From positions 11,474 to 75,473 of the forward strand of contig CAZPBY010000037.1 of the NCBI GenBank assembly GCA_964584785.1: a stretch of DNA of 64,000 nt, read 5' to 3'. Position numbers and translations under genes: made by a program. The DNA is from JAHFTY01 sp964584785. GTDB lineage: Bacteria > Acidobacteriota > Terriglobia > 20CM-2-55-15. The notes beneath the pieces are model-generated. The model worked only from the letters and a program-made list of their open reading frames with translations, was not told the DNA's origin and ran no database searches. Below, one piece after another: positions 7,982-17,189 of this stretch. How positions within the stretch are numbered: position 1 is the first letter of the stretch; each line of letters starts with the position of its first letter.

Positions 7982-9682
7982 CGCGCCTCCACGTGTTCGA
8001 TGATCGACTCCGGGATATTTCTTTCCATCCTTGATCAAAATCGATTGCGCGTCACCCTGGGATGCGCCGACGCGAACGGTGTGGCCCAGCGCTTCGAGCG
8101 AGGGTTGCAAGTCGGCCATTCCGCGTTCGATGCTCAACGTGTCCGGCATCCATTGATGATGAATGCGCGGCTCATCGACCGCGGCCTGAACGTCCATCTT
8201 GAAATCGATGACGTTCACAATAATCTGCAGCACGGTATTGATAATGGTGCGGCCGCCCGGACTGCCGGTAACGAGATACGGTTTTCCATCCTTCAAAATG
8301 ATCGTCGGCGACATCGCGCTCAGCATGCGTTTGCCGGGTGCGATCAAATTCGGAGGCGTGCCGATCAACCCTTTGGTGTCCGTCACACCGGGATTCATGT
8401 TGAAGTCGTGCATTTCGTTGTTCAACAGAAAGCCCGTGCCGGGCGCGATCACACGTGAACCGTAGCCCTGCTCGAGTGTGAACGTGTTGGAGACGGCGTT
8501 TCCGTTGGCATCAACGACTGAAAAGTGCGTCGTTTCGGAACCTTCGCCGCGAGTGATGATGTCCTTACCAAGGGCGCTGCTCTTCGTCGCGTGATCCATG
8601 CTGATCTTTTCGCGGAACGGTTTGACGAAATCCTTCGAGGTCAGCTTCGCCAGATCGACTTTGACGAAATCCGTATCACCGAGGTACTTCGCGCGGTTGT
8701 AAAAACCGATACGCATGGATTCGGTCAGCAGATGGATCGCCTTGGCGTCACGCCGCTTCATCTCACCGAGATCGTATCCTTCGAGAATGTTCAGGATTTG
8801 AATAACCGTCGTTCCGCCGGAGCTGGACGGCGGCATCCCGACTACGTCGTAACCGCGATACGTGCCACGAAGCGGCGTTCGAATCTTTGCATCGTAGCTG
8901 GCCAGATCGTTCATCGTGATGATCCCGCCGCCGGCCTGAACGCCCGCCACCAGACGTTTCGCAACTTCACCCTTGTAGAATCCGTCGGCTCCGTTGCTGG
9001 AAATTTGCTGCAAAGTCCAGGCGAGTTCGGGAAGCTTCATGGTTTCGCCGGCTTCGTAAAACGTGCCGTCGGGTTTGCGATAGACACGGCCGAATTCGTG
9101 AAACTGCGTCATCACGCGTTCCTGGCCCTTCAACGACCGCGACAGCACATCGTCGACAACAAACCCGTCGCGCGCGAGCTTCAAAGCCGGTTCGACGACG
9201 GTCTTCCAATCGAGCTTTCCATAACGCCTGGATGCCTCATAGAAGCCGCGCACTGTTCCCGGAACGCCAATAGTCAGTTCGCCGACATCCGACTTTTTCT
9301 GGTCGACCTCGCCGTTCGTGAGGAACATGGTCGGTGTGGATTTCTCGGGAGCCTTTTCACGAAAATCGATGCCGCTCACCTGCCCGCCTTTGTCCGCGAG
9401 GTAGATCAGCATGAAACCACCGCCGCCGAGGTTGCCGGCAGTCGGATGAGTGACGGCCAGCGCGAGGCCTGTCGCGACTGCGGCGTCGACGGCATTGCCG
9501 CCCTTTTTCAAAATCTCCATGCCGGCAGTCGATGCGATCGGCTGCACGGACACGACGGCGCCGTGTTCAAAACTGATCGGAGCATCGGCCGGCTTCATCG
9601 AAGCCGGAGCCTGCGCGAAGCACAGCGCGGCGATCATCAACAGCGTCACAACGACTTTAAACTTCACTTTTGCGGTTTTCAT
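7982..9682 (-). CDS. ggt: Gamma-glutamyltransferase, C-terminus lost in the gap
   Basis: Periplasmic gamma-glutamyltranspeptidase, which hydrolyses or transfers the gamma-glutamyl group of glutathione. A signal peptide ends near ALCFAQ. The N-terminal large-subunit motifs FREKAP and the Gly-rich LGGGGF are present. The autocatalytic processing site and nucleophile Thr is in ETTHFSVVD (about Thr384). Downstream, SNTFTLEQGYGS and the GSPGGRTIINTVLQ oxyanion region are intact. The readable frame ends in DHRTRGGA, a few residues before where the family normally stops, so probably only a short tail is hidden by the gap. The ATG at 9682 is 46 bases from the divergent membrane glycosyltransferase. 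Confidence 0.92.
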
Positions 9683-9728
9683 GGCGGGGATTATACCCGT
9701 ATAACGTCCGACCAGCTATGATTCCAGC

Positions 9729-11312
9729 ATGAACGAAGAAGTTCGATTCGACCGTCGCGCCGTTGTCGCCATTGCCGCGACGATCATTGCGATCGCACTC
9801 GTCTACCTCGTGCGACACGACCGGACGTTCGTCCACATCGATGCCATCGCGCACGTCAACAAGGCCCGCGGACTCTGGGACAACACGACACCCGGACTGA
9901 GACAGCTCGGTTCGAGCCGGCTTCCTCTTCCATCGTTTCTGATTTTTCCGCTGACGTTTTCCGACGGTCTGTGGGTGACCGGCCTGGCGGGAAGCATTGT
10001 CAGCGCGGTGTGTTTTGTCGGCACCGGATGGTTCCTTTACGGTATCGGTTTCCGCTGGACCGGTTTTCGTTCCGCCGGCTGGTTATCATTTCTCCTGTTC
10101 GCCGCCAATCCGCGCACGGTTTATCTGTTCACGACTCCGATGACGGAACCGCTGATGGTTTTGTGGGCCGCAGGTCTCGTGTATTACCTGATGGAGTACG
10201 TTCAGTCCGACGAGTGGCGGCCGTTTGCAATGGCGTGCCTGATGGCATTCGCTGGAACGCTGACCGGGTACGAAGGGTGGGCGATCGCTGCTGCTGTGAT
10301 TCCTGTGGTGTTCGCCGTTTCCGAAACCAGGCGGCTCGCGAAGACGATCCTTTTTGCCGGCGCCGCAGCGCTCGGTCCGATGTTGTGGATGATCTACAAC
10401 ATGGTCTATTTCGAAGATCCGCTCATATTCGCCTGGGGACGCGGTTCGGCCTTCGATTACGCCCAGGAGTATTTCTTCAGGACCGGAAAACAGTTTCCGG
10501 CCGCCGGTAGTTTTTTCGAGTCCCTCAAAACGTACTGGACCGATGTGGCCTACTGCGTCAACCCGCTTGTTCTCTGGTTCGCGGTCGCGGCCATTTGCAT
10601 GACATGGCTGGCGTGCCGGTGGGGACAGTGGCGAACAACGACGATCGTCGTCACCATCGCCGTCGTCCCGTTCTTCTTCTACACCTGCAGCCTGTACACC
10701 AACATCGTGCCCATCCAGCTGCCCGGGCTGGTCCAGGATGAGCCGGAAGCGATCTACAACGTTCGTTACGGAGCTGTGATGCTGGCCGTTTTCCCCGCGC
10801 TTGCGGCGTTCGCGGTTCACATTGCATTTCGTCAGGTTGAGCGAAAACGCATTTTCGCGTTGTCGTTTGTTGCCGCGTTGTTTCTGCCTAATCCGATTCC
10901 CGATGCAAGCGATGAATCGCCGCCGCTTCAACTCACCAACAACCTGTTTTATTTGGAGAGCGTTCACAACCAGAGCTTCTGGATGCCGCCATTCGTGGAG
11001 ATTGCCACGCGGCTCGAAACGGACATCGCTGAAAGTCACGACAGCAACGGATTGATCCTGACCAATTCACGAATCGTCCACGTCGCCGTATGGACGACCG
11101 GAATTCACATGCGGCGATTCATCCAGGAAACGAACAAAACACGATGGGATACCAATCTGAACGGGATCGATCCGGGAATTCGATGGGTCATCACGGAAGA
11201 GGGCGACCATTTGTGGCACGCTCAGGGCAGGAACCTGCAGCGCAACTGGATCGAAGTCGCGAGTGCGCGCACTCCATCGACAGGTGTCGTCCACCTATAC
11301 CGCCGGCCATAA
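9729..11312 (+). CDS. Polytopic membrane glycosyltransferase-like protein (GT39/ArnT type)
   Basis: A 527-residue protein with about ten transmembrane helices, beginning with an N-terminal anchor (VVAIAATIIAIALVYLV). An acidic motif after the first helix (HIDAIAHVNKARGL) matches the lumenal Asp/Glu of lipid-phosphate-sugar-dependent GT-C glycosyltransferases. The soluble C-terminal part (about 400-527) would be periplasmic. GT-C enzymes take a sugar from a polyprenyl phosphate donor. The acceptor is unknown. It is not in an operon: it is divergent from ggt and convergent with the S9 peptidase across a strong palindrome. The family assignment is moderately sure. Confidence 0.65.
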   Translation: MNEEVRFDRRAVVAIAATIIAIALVYLVRHDRTFVHIDAIAHVNKARGLWDNTTPGLRQLGSSRLPLPSFLIFPLTFSDGLWVTGLAGSIVSAVCFVGTGWFLYGIGFRWTGFRSAGWLSFLLFAANPRTVYLFTTPMTEPLMVLWAAGLVYYLMEYVQSDEWRPFAMACLMAFAGTLTGYEGWAIAAAVIPVVFAVSETRRLAKTILFAGAAALGPMLWMIYNMVYFEDPLIFAWGRGSAFDYAQEYFFRTGKQFPAAGSFFESLKTYWTDVAYCVNPLVLWFAVAAICMTWLACRWGQWRTTTIVVTIAVVPFFFYTCSLYTNIVPIQLPGLVQDEPEAIYNVRYGAVMLAVFPALAAFAVHIAFRQVERKRIFALSFVAALFLPNPIPDASDESPPLQLTNNLFYLESVHNQSFWMPPFVEIATRLETDIAESHDSNGLILTNSRIVHVAVWTTGIHMRRFIQETNKTRWDTNLNGIDPGIRWVITEEGDHLWHAQGRNLQRNWIEVASARTPSTGVVHLYRRP

Positions 11313-11350
11313 CCTTAGTGGCCGTCGAATAATACCGACGTTGTCGCATG

Positions 11351-11431
11351 AAGCCCGTCGCTGCGCTCCGGGTTCTGCAGCTGACGCCCTTCGACGACGA
11401 TGTACAGAACCCGGAGCGCAGCGACGGGCTT
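11351..11431. repeat. Perfect 27-bp inverted repeat, GAAGCCCGTCGC family; probable bidirectional terminator
   Basis: The left arm at 11351-11377 begins AAGCCCGTCGCTGCGCTCC and is exactly complementary to 11405-11431. A 27-base loop separates them. It lies between two convergent genes and is followed by TTTGTAA. It is the same sequence family as 7865, 41508 and 43454. Confidence 0.9.
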
Positions 11432-11452
11432 TGTAACACCAGTGAATAAAGG

Positions 11453-13384
11453 TCAAAGATTCTCAATTGTTATGGGTTCAATCCTGTCGGCGGGTTGAAA
11501 ACCGAACACGCGGGAATAAAAGTAGAGTTCGGCCTCGGCGGCTCGCTTGATGCTGTCGGCCTGGCGAAAACCGTGCCCTTCCGTCTTGAAGGTGACGTAC
11601 GCGAAGGGCACCTTCTTTTCCCGTAACGCTTCAATCATCGTTTCGGCTTGCGCGGGCGGCACGACTTTGTCTTCGAGACCCTGAAGCAGAATCACGGGAC
11701 AGGACAGCCGATCGGCGAAGTGCACGGGTGACCGATCATAGTAAAGCTTTGCGGCCTCCGGATACGGACCAACCAGACCGTCAAGGTAGCGCGACTCGAA
11801 TTTGTGCGTGTCCGTCATTAATCCCTTCAAGTCGGCAACGCCGTAATAGCTTGCGCCGGCGGCGAAAACGTCGCTGAAGACGAGCCCGCAGAGCGTGGTG
11901 TAACCGCCGGCGCTTCCGCCGCGAATAGCGACACGCTTGCCGTCGATGTCCCCGCGCCGGTCGAGATATCGCACGGCGTTGATGCAGTCTTCCATGTCGA
12001 CAAGGCCCCACATGCCGTTGAGGCGCTCGCGGTACGCACGTCCATATCCCGTGCTGCCGCCATAATTGACGTCGACGACCGCGAATCCGCGATTCGTCCA
12101 GAACTGAATGCCGAGCTTCAAGGCCGAAGTTGAAGCGGCCGTCGGCCCACCGTGACTCACGACGAGAAGCGGCGCCCGTTCGTCGGAAGGCCCGGCGTAG
12201 TGTTTGTTTTTCGGCTCGTAGTAAAGCGCGAAAGCCGTCAGCCCCCGCTCCGTGGGAAACTCGATCGGCTCCGGTGTTGCGATGTCCTCAACGTCCAGGT
12301 CGACCTGCATACTTCGGCGCATCACCTGCCGACGCCCATCACGGAGGTCCAGCTTGACGATTTCCGGAGCGATCGAAGCGGAAGCACCAATGAAATACAG
12401 CCGGTGCGCGCCATCGGAACGGATATCGGCAAAGGTGTCGTGCGGGACATCCAGGATCCGGATCGCCGTCGATCCAGGTTCAATAATGCCGAGGCGATCG
12501 AGTCCCTTGCTGCCGTGCACGCAGGCGATGCGGCCATCCGAAAGAAACGCGTATCGCGACAAACCGAAAATCCATTGAGGATGACCGAACTCCGCAGCCA
12601 TGGGCGCCAGAGGACGCTGCGATTCGTCGTACAAATTCCACCAGCCGGTGCGGTCCGATACAAAATAAAGGCGTCCTTCGGGGCTCCAATCCGGTTGGAA
12701 GATCGACTCACGCTCTCCACCGGCGACACGTGTTGCATTGGCAGTCTCGCCGGCACCGCTCAGGTCGGCAACCCACAATTCGGCGCCGTCCCAAGGCATG
12801 CGTGGATGGTTCCAGCAGGTCCACGCGAGACGATTGCCGTTTGGACTGATCCGCGGAAACGAATAGAAGTCCGCTCCGGACACAATCGAACGTGGCGCGG
12901 CGGACCCATCCGCCGGAATGGCGACGATGTCGTTGACGGCTTCCTTGCCTTCGCGATGCTGCTCACGGACACAGATGATGAATCTGCCGTCGGGCGTGAT
13001 CCGGCCGTCAGCGTAACGCAAACCGCCCGCAATCTCAGGCTCGGGCGTGATCGGACGCGGATCGCTTCCGCGATCGAGACGGTAAAGCGCCTGATCCGCA
13101 AAATTGGAAAAGAAGACCGTCGTGCCAAAAACAAGGTAAGCGCCGCCTCCGTACTCGTGAGCTCGAGTCCGTGCGTTGAATGGAGCCGGCGTCACGTCAC
13201 GTAAGGCCTTGCCGGTTTCGGCATGGACCACGACGACGCGTCCGGCCTCGAGCGGTCTTCCTTCAACCCAGTAGATCCCGTCACTCGCTACTTCAATTTG
13301 CGATAACGAGATTCCCGAAGACGTCAGCAGTTCCGTTGTAATTGGAGATTTCCACGAACCGTATGGAGCGGGCGTCTTTTGCAT
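11453..13384 (-). CDS. S9 family serine peptidase (acylaminoacyl/dipeptidyl peptidase-like)
   Basis: A 643-residue prolyl-oligopeptidase-family enzyme. The N-terminal two thirds form a beta-propeller with repeated PDG/SPNG/SPEG turns. The C-terminal alpha/beta-hydrolase domain has the nucleophile Ser491 in GGSAGGY, Asp572 in LQGLEDKVVP and His604 in TEGHGF. VVSHGGPTA supplies the oxyanion hole. There is no signal peptide, so it probably cleaves short peptides in the cytoplasm. The ATG at 13384 gives MQKTPAPYG, with no competing start. It is followed downstream by the palindrome at 11351-11431. Confidence 0.9.
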   Translation of the reverse strand: MQKTPAPYGSWKSPITTELLTSSGISLSQIEVASDGIYWVEGRPLEAGRVVVVHAETGKALRDVTPAPFNARTRAHEYGGGAYLVFGTTVFFSNFADQALYRLDRGSDPRPITPEPEIAGGLRYADGRITPDGRFIICVREQHREGKEAVNDIVAIPADGSAAPRSIVSGADFYSFPRISPNGNRLAWTCWNHPRMPWDGAELWVADLSGAGETANATRVAGGERESIFQPDWSPEGRLYFVSDRTGWWNLYDESQRPLAPMAAEFGHPQWIFGLSRYAFLSDGRIACVHGSKGLDRLGIIEPGSTAIRILDVPHDTFADIRSDGAHRLYFIGASASIAPEIVKLDLRDGRRQVMRRSMQVDLDVEDIATPEPIEFPTERGLTAFALYYEPKNKHYAGPSDERAPLLVVSHGGPTAASTSALKLGIQFWTNRGFAVVDVNYGGSTGYGRAYRERLNGMWGLVDMEDCINAVRYLDRRGDIDGKRVAIRGGSAGGYTTLCGLVFSDVFAAGASYYGVADLKGLMTDTHKFESRYLDGLVGPYPEAAKLYYDRSPVHFADRLSCPVILLQGLEDKVVPPAQAETMIEALREKKVPFAYVTFKTEGHGFRQADSIKRAAEAELYFYSRVFGFQPADRIEPITIENL

Positions 13385-13447
13385 CGCCGTTCATCATACT
13401 CCGGTCTTTGCCTCTCAAGTGGTTCGCCTTAAGACTCACAGAACCAC

Positions 13448-14707
13448 TCAGCGAGACATGGCATATTCCACGGCGGTGATGGTCCGGTCGACGTCGGCCT
13501 CGGTGTGGACGGCGGAAATGAACGCCGCCTCGAATTGCGAAGGCGGCAGATAGATTCCGTCGCCCAACATCGAATGGAAGAATTTGTTGAAACGCGCGGT
13601 ATCCGACGTCTTTGCCGACGCGAAGTCGAATACCGGCTGATTCGTAAAGAACAAGGTGAACATCGAGCCGACGCGGTTGAACTGCAGACTCGTCGCGTTC
13701 CGGACTCCCGCTTCCAGTCGGGCGCCGAGCTGTTCCAGTCGATGGTAGGGGTTTTCCCGCAGCAACCGCTTCAGCGTTGCGAGCCCCGCCGAAACGGCCA
13801 GCGGATTTCCGGATAGCGTGCCCGCCTGGTAAATCGGCCCGGCCGGCGCAACCTTGTTCATGATGTCCGCGCGGCCGCCATAAGCGCCGACGGGAAGGCC
13901 GCCGCCGATCACTTTGCCCATTGTGGTCATGTCGGGCCGTATACCGTATTTTTCCTGCGCGCCGCCGGGCGCGAGCCGGAAACCGGTCATCACTTCATCG
14001 AAGATGAGGACCGTGCCTGACGATTTCGTCACATCGCGAAGCAATTCGAGAAAGCCCGGCACCGGCGCCACAGTACCCATGTTGCCGACGACGGGCTCGA
14101 CGATGACGCAGGCAACCTCTTTGCCGCGTTTGTCGAACTCCGACTTCAAGGCCTGCTTGTCGTTGAACGGCAAAACCGTTGTGAGTTCGGCGAGTGAAGC
14201 CGGAACACCCGGGCTATCCGGCAATCCGAGTGTCGCCACACCCGAGCCGGCTTTGACGAGAAGACTGTCGCCATGACCGTGATAGCAGCCGTCGAACTTG
14301 ATGATGCGGTCGCGACCCGTGAATCCTCGCGCCACGCGGATCGCCGCCATGGTCGCTTCGGTGCCCGAGCTCACAAGCCGAACCTTCTCGACGGACGGCA
14401 TAATCTCACAGATCAGCTCCGCCAGTTCGACTTCACGCGCGGTCGGTGCTCCGAATGAAGTACCGATTTCAAGCACGTCGCCGAGCGCACGGATCACTTC
14501 CGGCGGACGATGACCGAAGATAAGAGGTCCCCACGAGCCGACGTAATCAATGTATTCGTTTCCGTCCGCATCCCAGATGTGCGAACCGTTGCCGCGCTCG
14601 ATGAACAGCGGTTTACCGCCGACCGCCCGAAAAGCGCGTACCGGAGAATTCACACCGCCGGGTATCACTTCCTGAGCTCGATTGAAGAGTTCCGTGGATT
14701 TGTTCAT
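13448..14707 (-). CDS. hemL: Glutamate-1-semialdehyde 2,1-aminomutase
   Basis: Converts glutamate-1-semialdehyde to 5-aminolevulinate in the C5 route to haem. It is 419 residues, normal for the family, starting MNKSTELFNRAQ with VIPGGVNSPVRAF after it. The PLP-binding Lys is Lys265 in TTMGKVIGGGLP. IFDEVMTGFR carries the cofactor-ring Asp, and SSGTEATMAA is the phosphate region. The ATG overlaps the hemB stop codon (ATGA at 14704-14707). The open frame reaches 14815, but that part lies inside hemB and is not family sequence. The product of this enzyme is the substrate of its partner HemB. Confidence 0.96.
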   Translation of the reverse strand: MNKSTELFNRAQEVIPGGVNSPVRAFRAVGGKPLFIERGNGSHIWDADGNEYIDYVGSWGPLIFGHRPPEVIRALGDVLEIGTSFGAPTAREVELAELICEIMPSVEKVRLVSSGTEATMAAIRVARGFTGRDRIIKFDGCYHGHGDSLLVKAGSGVATLGLPDSPGVPASLAELTTVLPFNDKQALKSEFDKRGKEVACVIVEPVVGNMGTVAPVPGFLELLRDVTKSSGTVLIFDEVMTGFRLAPGGAQEKYGIRPDMTTMGKVIGGGLPVGAYGGRADIMNKVAPAGPIYQAGTLSGNPLAVSAGLATLKRLLRENPYHRLEQLGARLEAGVRNATSLQFNRVGSMFTLFFTNQPVFDFASAKTSDTARFNKFFHSMLGDGIYLPPSQFEAAFISAVHTEADVDRTITAVEYAMSR

Positions 14708-15675
14708 GAAAGGAGCTTCGCCAGTTCGAGAGCGTAATAGCTGATGATGATATCGGCGCCCGCGCGTTTGATCGCGGTGGTGGCCTCGACGATGATGCGT
14801 TCGCGATCGATCCATCCGTTGCGGGCAGCCGCTTCGATCATCGCGTACTCTCCGCTGACCTGATACGCCGCAAGCGGCACATCGAACGTATCTCGGGCAC
14901 GAGCGATGATGTCGAGATAGGCCAGTGCGGGCTTCACCATAACGATGTCCGCGCCCTCATCGATATCGAGCTGGATTTCCCGCAACGCTTCGCGCGCATT
15001 CGGAGGGTCCATTTGATAGGAGCGGCGATCGCCAAATTGCGGTGCGGAATCGGCGGCCTCGCGGAACGGACCGTAAAAGCCCGACGCGTACTTCGCCGAG
15101 TACGCCATGATGGGAATCCCGCTGAATCCTTCCGAATCGAGTTTGTGACGAATGGCCATCACGCGGCCGTCCATCATGTCCGACGGCGCGACCATGTCCG
15201 CGCCGGCGTTGACGTGACTTATGGCCGATTCCGCGAGCAACTGCAGCGTCGAATCGTTCTCGACATCGCCGCGGCGAACGACTCCGCAATGTCCATGAGA
15301 CGTGTATTCGCAAAGACACACATCGGTGACCAGCAGCAGGTCGCGGACATTCTCACGAATCGCGCGGAGCGCCTCCTGGACGATGCCCGAGTCTGCGTAG
15401 GCATCCGATCCCAACTCATCCTTCTCCTTCGGCAGGCCGAAAAGGATGATCCCCGCAATTCCCGCGGCTTCCGCTTCGCGCGCGAGTTTCACGACGTTGT
15501 CGACGGAAAGGTTGTATTGCCCGGGCATCGATTTGATCGCATTGCGAACGTTCTCGCCCGGACATACGAAAATCGGATAGATCATCGACTCGGGAGTCAA
15601 TCGCGTCTCGCGAACCATACGGCGAAGCCGCTCGGATCGCCGCAGCCGGCGCATTCGGTGGACCGGGAAAGCCAT
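14704..15675 (-). CDS. hemB: Delta-aminolevulinic acid dehydratase (porphobilinogen synthase)
   Basis: Condenses two 5-aminolevulinate molecules to porphobilinogen. Schiff-base lysines are Lys195 (SAKYASGFYGPFR) and Lys248 (MVKPALAYLD). The three-cysteine zinc site DVCLCEYTSHGHC (Cys120, 122, 130) shows a zinc-dependent type. It is 323 residues from the ATG at 15675; a TTG nine bases earlier is less likely. It is first in a two-gene operon with hemL. The 250 bases upstream hold a 9 x 20 bp tandem repeat, so its promoter region is unusual. Confidence 0.96.
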   Translation of the reverse strand: MAFPVHRMRRLRRSERLRRMVRETRLTPESMIYPIFVCPGENVRNAIKSMPGQYNLSVDNVVKLAREAEAAGIAGIILFGLPKEKDELGSDAYADSGIVQEALRAIRENVRDLLLVTDVCLCEYTSHGHCGVVRRGDVENDSTLQLLAESAISHVNAGADMVAPSDMMDGRVMAIRHKLDSEGFSGIPIMAYSAKYASGFYGPFREAADSAPQFGDRRSYQMDPPNAREALREIQLDIDEGADIVMVKPALAYLDIIARARDTFDVPLAAYQVSGEYAMIEAAARNGWIDRERIIVEATTAIKRAGADIIISYYALELAKLLS

Positions 15676-15726
15676 ACTCCGCAAAATTATACGTGTTTTG
15701 CGCTATGGCCGGGCGGCCGGTACTAG

Positions 15727-15906
15727 TTTGCGGCCGAACTTTCCTCTTTGCGGCGGAACTTTCTTCTTTGCCGCCGATCTTTCTTCTTTGTCGCCGAACT
15801 TTCCTCTTTGCAGCCGAACTTTCTTCTTTGCCTCGGAACTTCCTTCTTTGCGGCGGAACTTCCTTCTTTGCGGCGGAACCTTCTTCTCTGCAGCCGAACT
15901 TTCTTC
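15727..15906. repeat. Tandem repeat, nine 20-bp units
   Basis: Nine imperfect copies of a 20-base unit, consensus TTTGCGGCGGAACTTTCTTC, run without spacers. Units differ at 1-5 positions. The repeat fills most of the space between the hemB start (15675) and the end of the peroxidase gene (15929). Because 20 is not a multiple of 3 and the unit lacks stops, several frames stay open through it. I regard those frames as artefacts. Confidence 0.95.
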
Positions 15907-15928
15907 TTTGGTGCACCGTAACACTGCA

Positions 15929-17185
15929 CTAGCTGTTTGGACGGTAATCATCGGTCAGAGTTCGCAGAAACGCCTCGAGATCCTCGATGTCCTGATCCGA
16001 CATCAACGGCTGGCTGCCTCGTGCTCGACCGTCCAATGGGGCCTGCCGATCCAGATTGGCGCGAAACCGCAGCGGAAGATCGTCGAATACCTGCACGACA
16101 CCATTGACAGTCGGATACCAGAACTCCGGGTTCGTGTCGCGAGTGTTATAGAAACGAATGGCGTCCCTTAACGACTTGATCTGGCCGTTGTGAAAAAATA
16201 CTTTGCGAGTGGCCACGTTTCGCAACGTTGGGGTCTTGAACATGCCGCAGTACTTTTCATTCGCCGGACCACGATGATCCGGCCGTCCGCAAATCCCCAG
16301 ATCGTGATATTCCGGATCCTTATTCGCTGGAATATCCGGATTTCGCGGCACGCCAACCGCGGCATAGGTGTAGTCGGTAAAAAGCCGGACGCTGCCGTTC
16401 AGCCCGGCTCCGTTGTAATGACACGCGAAACAATTGCCCCTGTTCGGATCGTTGTAAACGCGAAAGCCGCGCATTTCCGCTGCCGTCAAGGTTCCGCCGA
16501 TCTTGTTGCCGGCGTAGAGGTCGTACTTGCTGTTGTACGGATGAAAGCTCGGATCTTCGAGTTGATAGGCCTCCAGCGCCTTCAGCGCGTTCGCAAACGC
16601 CTTGATCGGATTGCTGAAGATCGTGCTGCCGAATGCTTTTTGAAACAGATCGGCGTAGCCGGACTTCCTGATCCTATGCACCACATCCGCGCGGCTCTTA
16701 TTCGCCATTTCGTTCGCGGCCAGCAGCGGAATCTGCGCTTGTTCGGCAAGTGTGCGCGCGCGGCCGTCCTGAGTAAATCCGCCGCCTGGACCGGGAGCGC
16801 TGATCCCGTCCGGGTTGTTGAGCATGTCTTCGTACGGCGGAGTGTATTCCTTGTAACGCAGCGACGGCACCGCTCGCGTTCCCGCGTCTGAAAGCCTGGG
16901 ACCGCCGGGCTGCACCGCAAATCCGTTCGGTGCCGCATGCGCGTGATCCGGATCGTGACAGGTTGCGCAAGACATCTTTCCAGAGGCGGACAACGATTGG
17001 TCGAAGAACATCTTTTTCCCAACCTGTGCCGCCGGGCTCAACTGCACGTCGGGCAGCGAGGGAGGAGTGATCGGCGCGGCCGACATCAATTCAGGAGTAA
17101 CTGTCAGTTCCTGCCCCTTCGCACACCCGGTCCACGCAAGTGCAAATCCAACGAGCAGTCGAGCCAAACGAAACCGCCTGATCAA
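15929..17185 (-). CDS. Di-haem cytochrome c peroxidase / MauG-family lipoprotein
   Basis: A 418-residue periplasmic di-haem protein. A lipobox-like WTGC follows a hydrophobic signal. Two haem-attachment motifs are visible: CATCH (with HDPDHAHA after it) and CFACH. FKTPTLRNVA and VFFHNGQ are typical of the family. It either reduces peroxide or oxidises a partner protein. The TTG at 17185 is the only good start. The Shine-Dalgarno AAGAGGTG is formed by the last codons and stop of the upstream phosphoesterase, 4 bases away, so the two are co-translated. Confidence 0.88.
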   Translation of the reverse strand: MIRRFRLARLLVGFALAWTGCAKGQELTVTPELMSAAPITPPSLPDVQLSPAAQVGKKMFFDQSLSASGKMSCATCHDPDHAHAAPNGFAVQPGGPRLSDAGTRAVPSLRYKEYTPPYEDMLNNPDGISAPGPGGGFTQDGRARTLAEQAQIPLLAANEMANKSRADVVHRIRKSGYADLFQKAFGSTIFSNPIKAFANALKALEAYQLEDPSFHPYNSKYDLYAGNKIGGTLTAAEMRGFRVYNDPNRGNCFACHYNGAGLNGSVRLFTDYTYAAVGVPRNPDIPANKDPEYHDLGICGRPDHRGPANEKYCGMFKTPTLRNVATRKVFFHNGQIKSLRDAIRFYNTRDTNPEFWYPTVNGVVQVFDDLPLRFRANLDRQAPLDGRARGSQPLMSDQDIEDLEAFLRTLTDDYRPNS

Positions 17186-17189
17186 CGAT

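Noticed and set aside
15727..15906. CRISPR array
   Set aside because: The units are contiguous and only 20 bases, with no unique spacers and no cas genes nearby.
15416..15951. Several overlapping open frames with Lys/Arg-rich repeats through the 20-bp array
   Set aside because: The 20-base unit has no stops in several frames, so open frames arise automatically. They lack coherent starts and conserved character, and some run into hemB.
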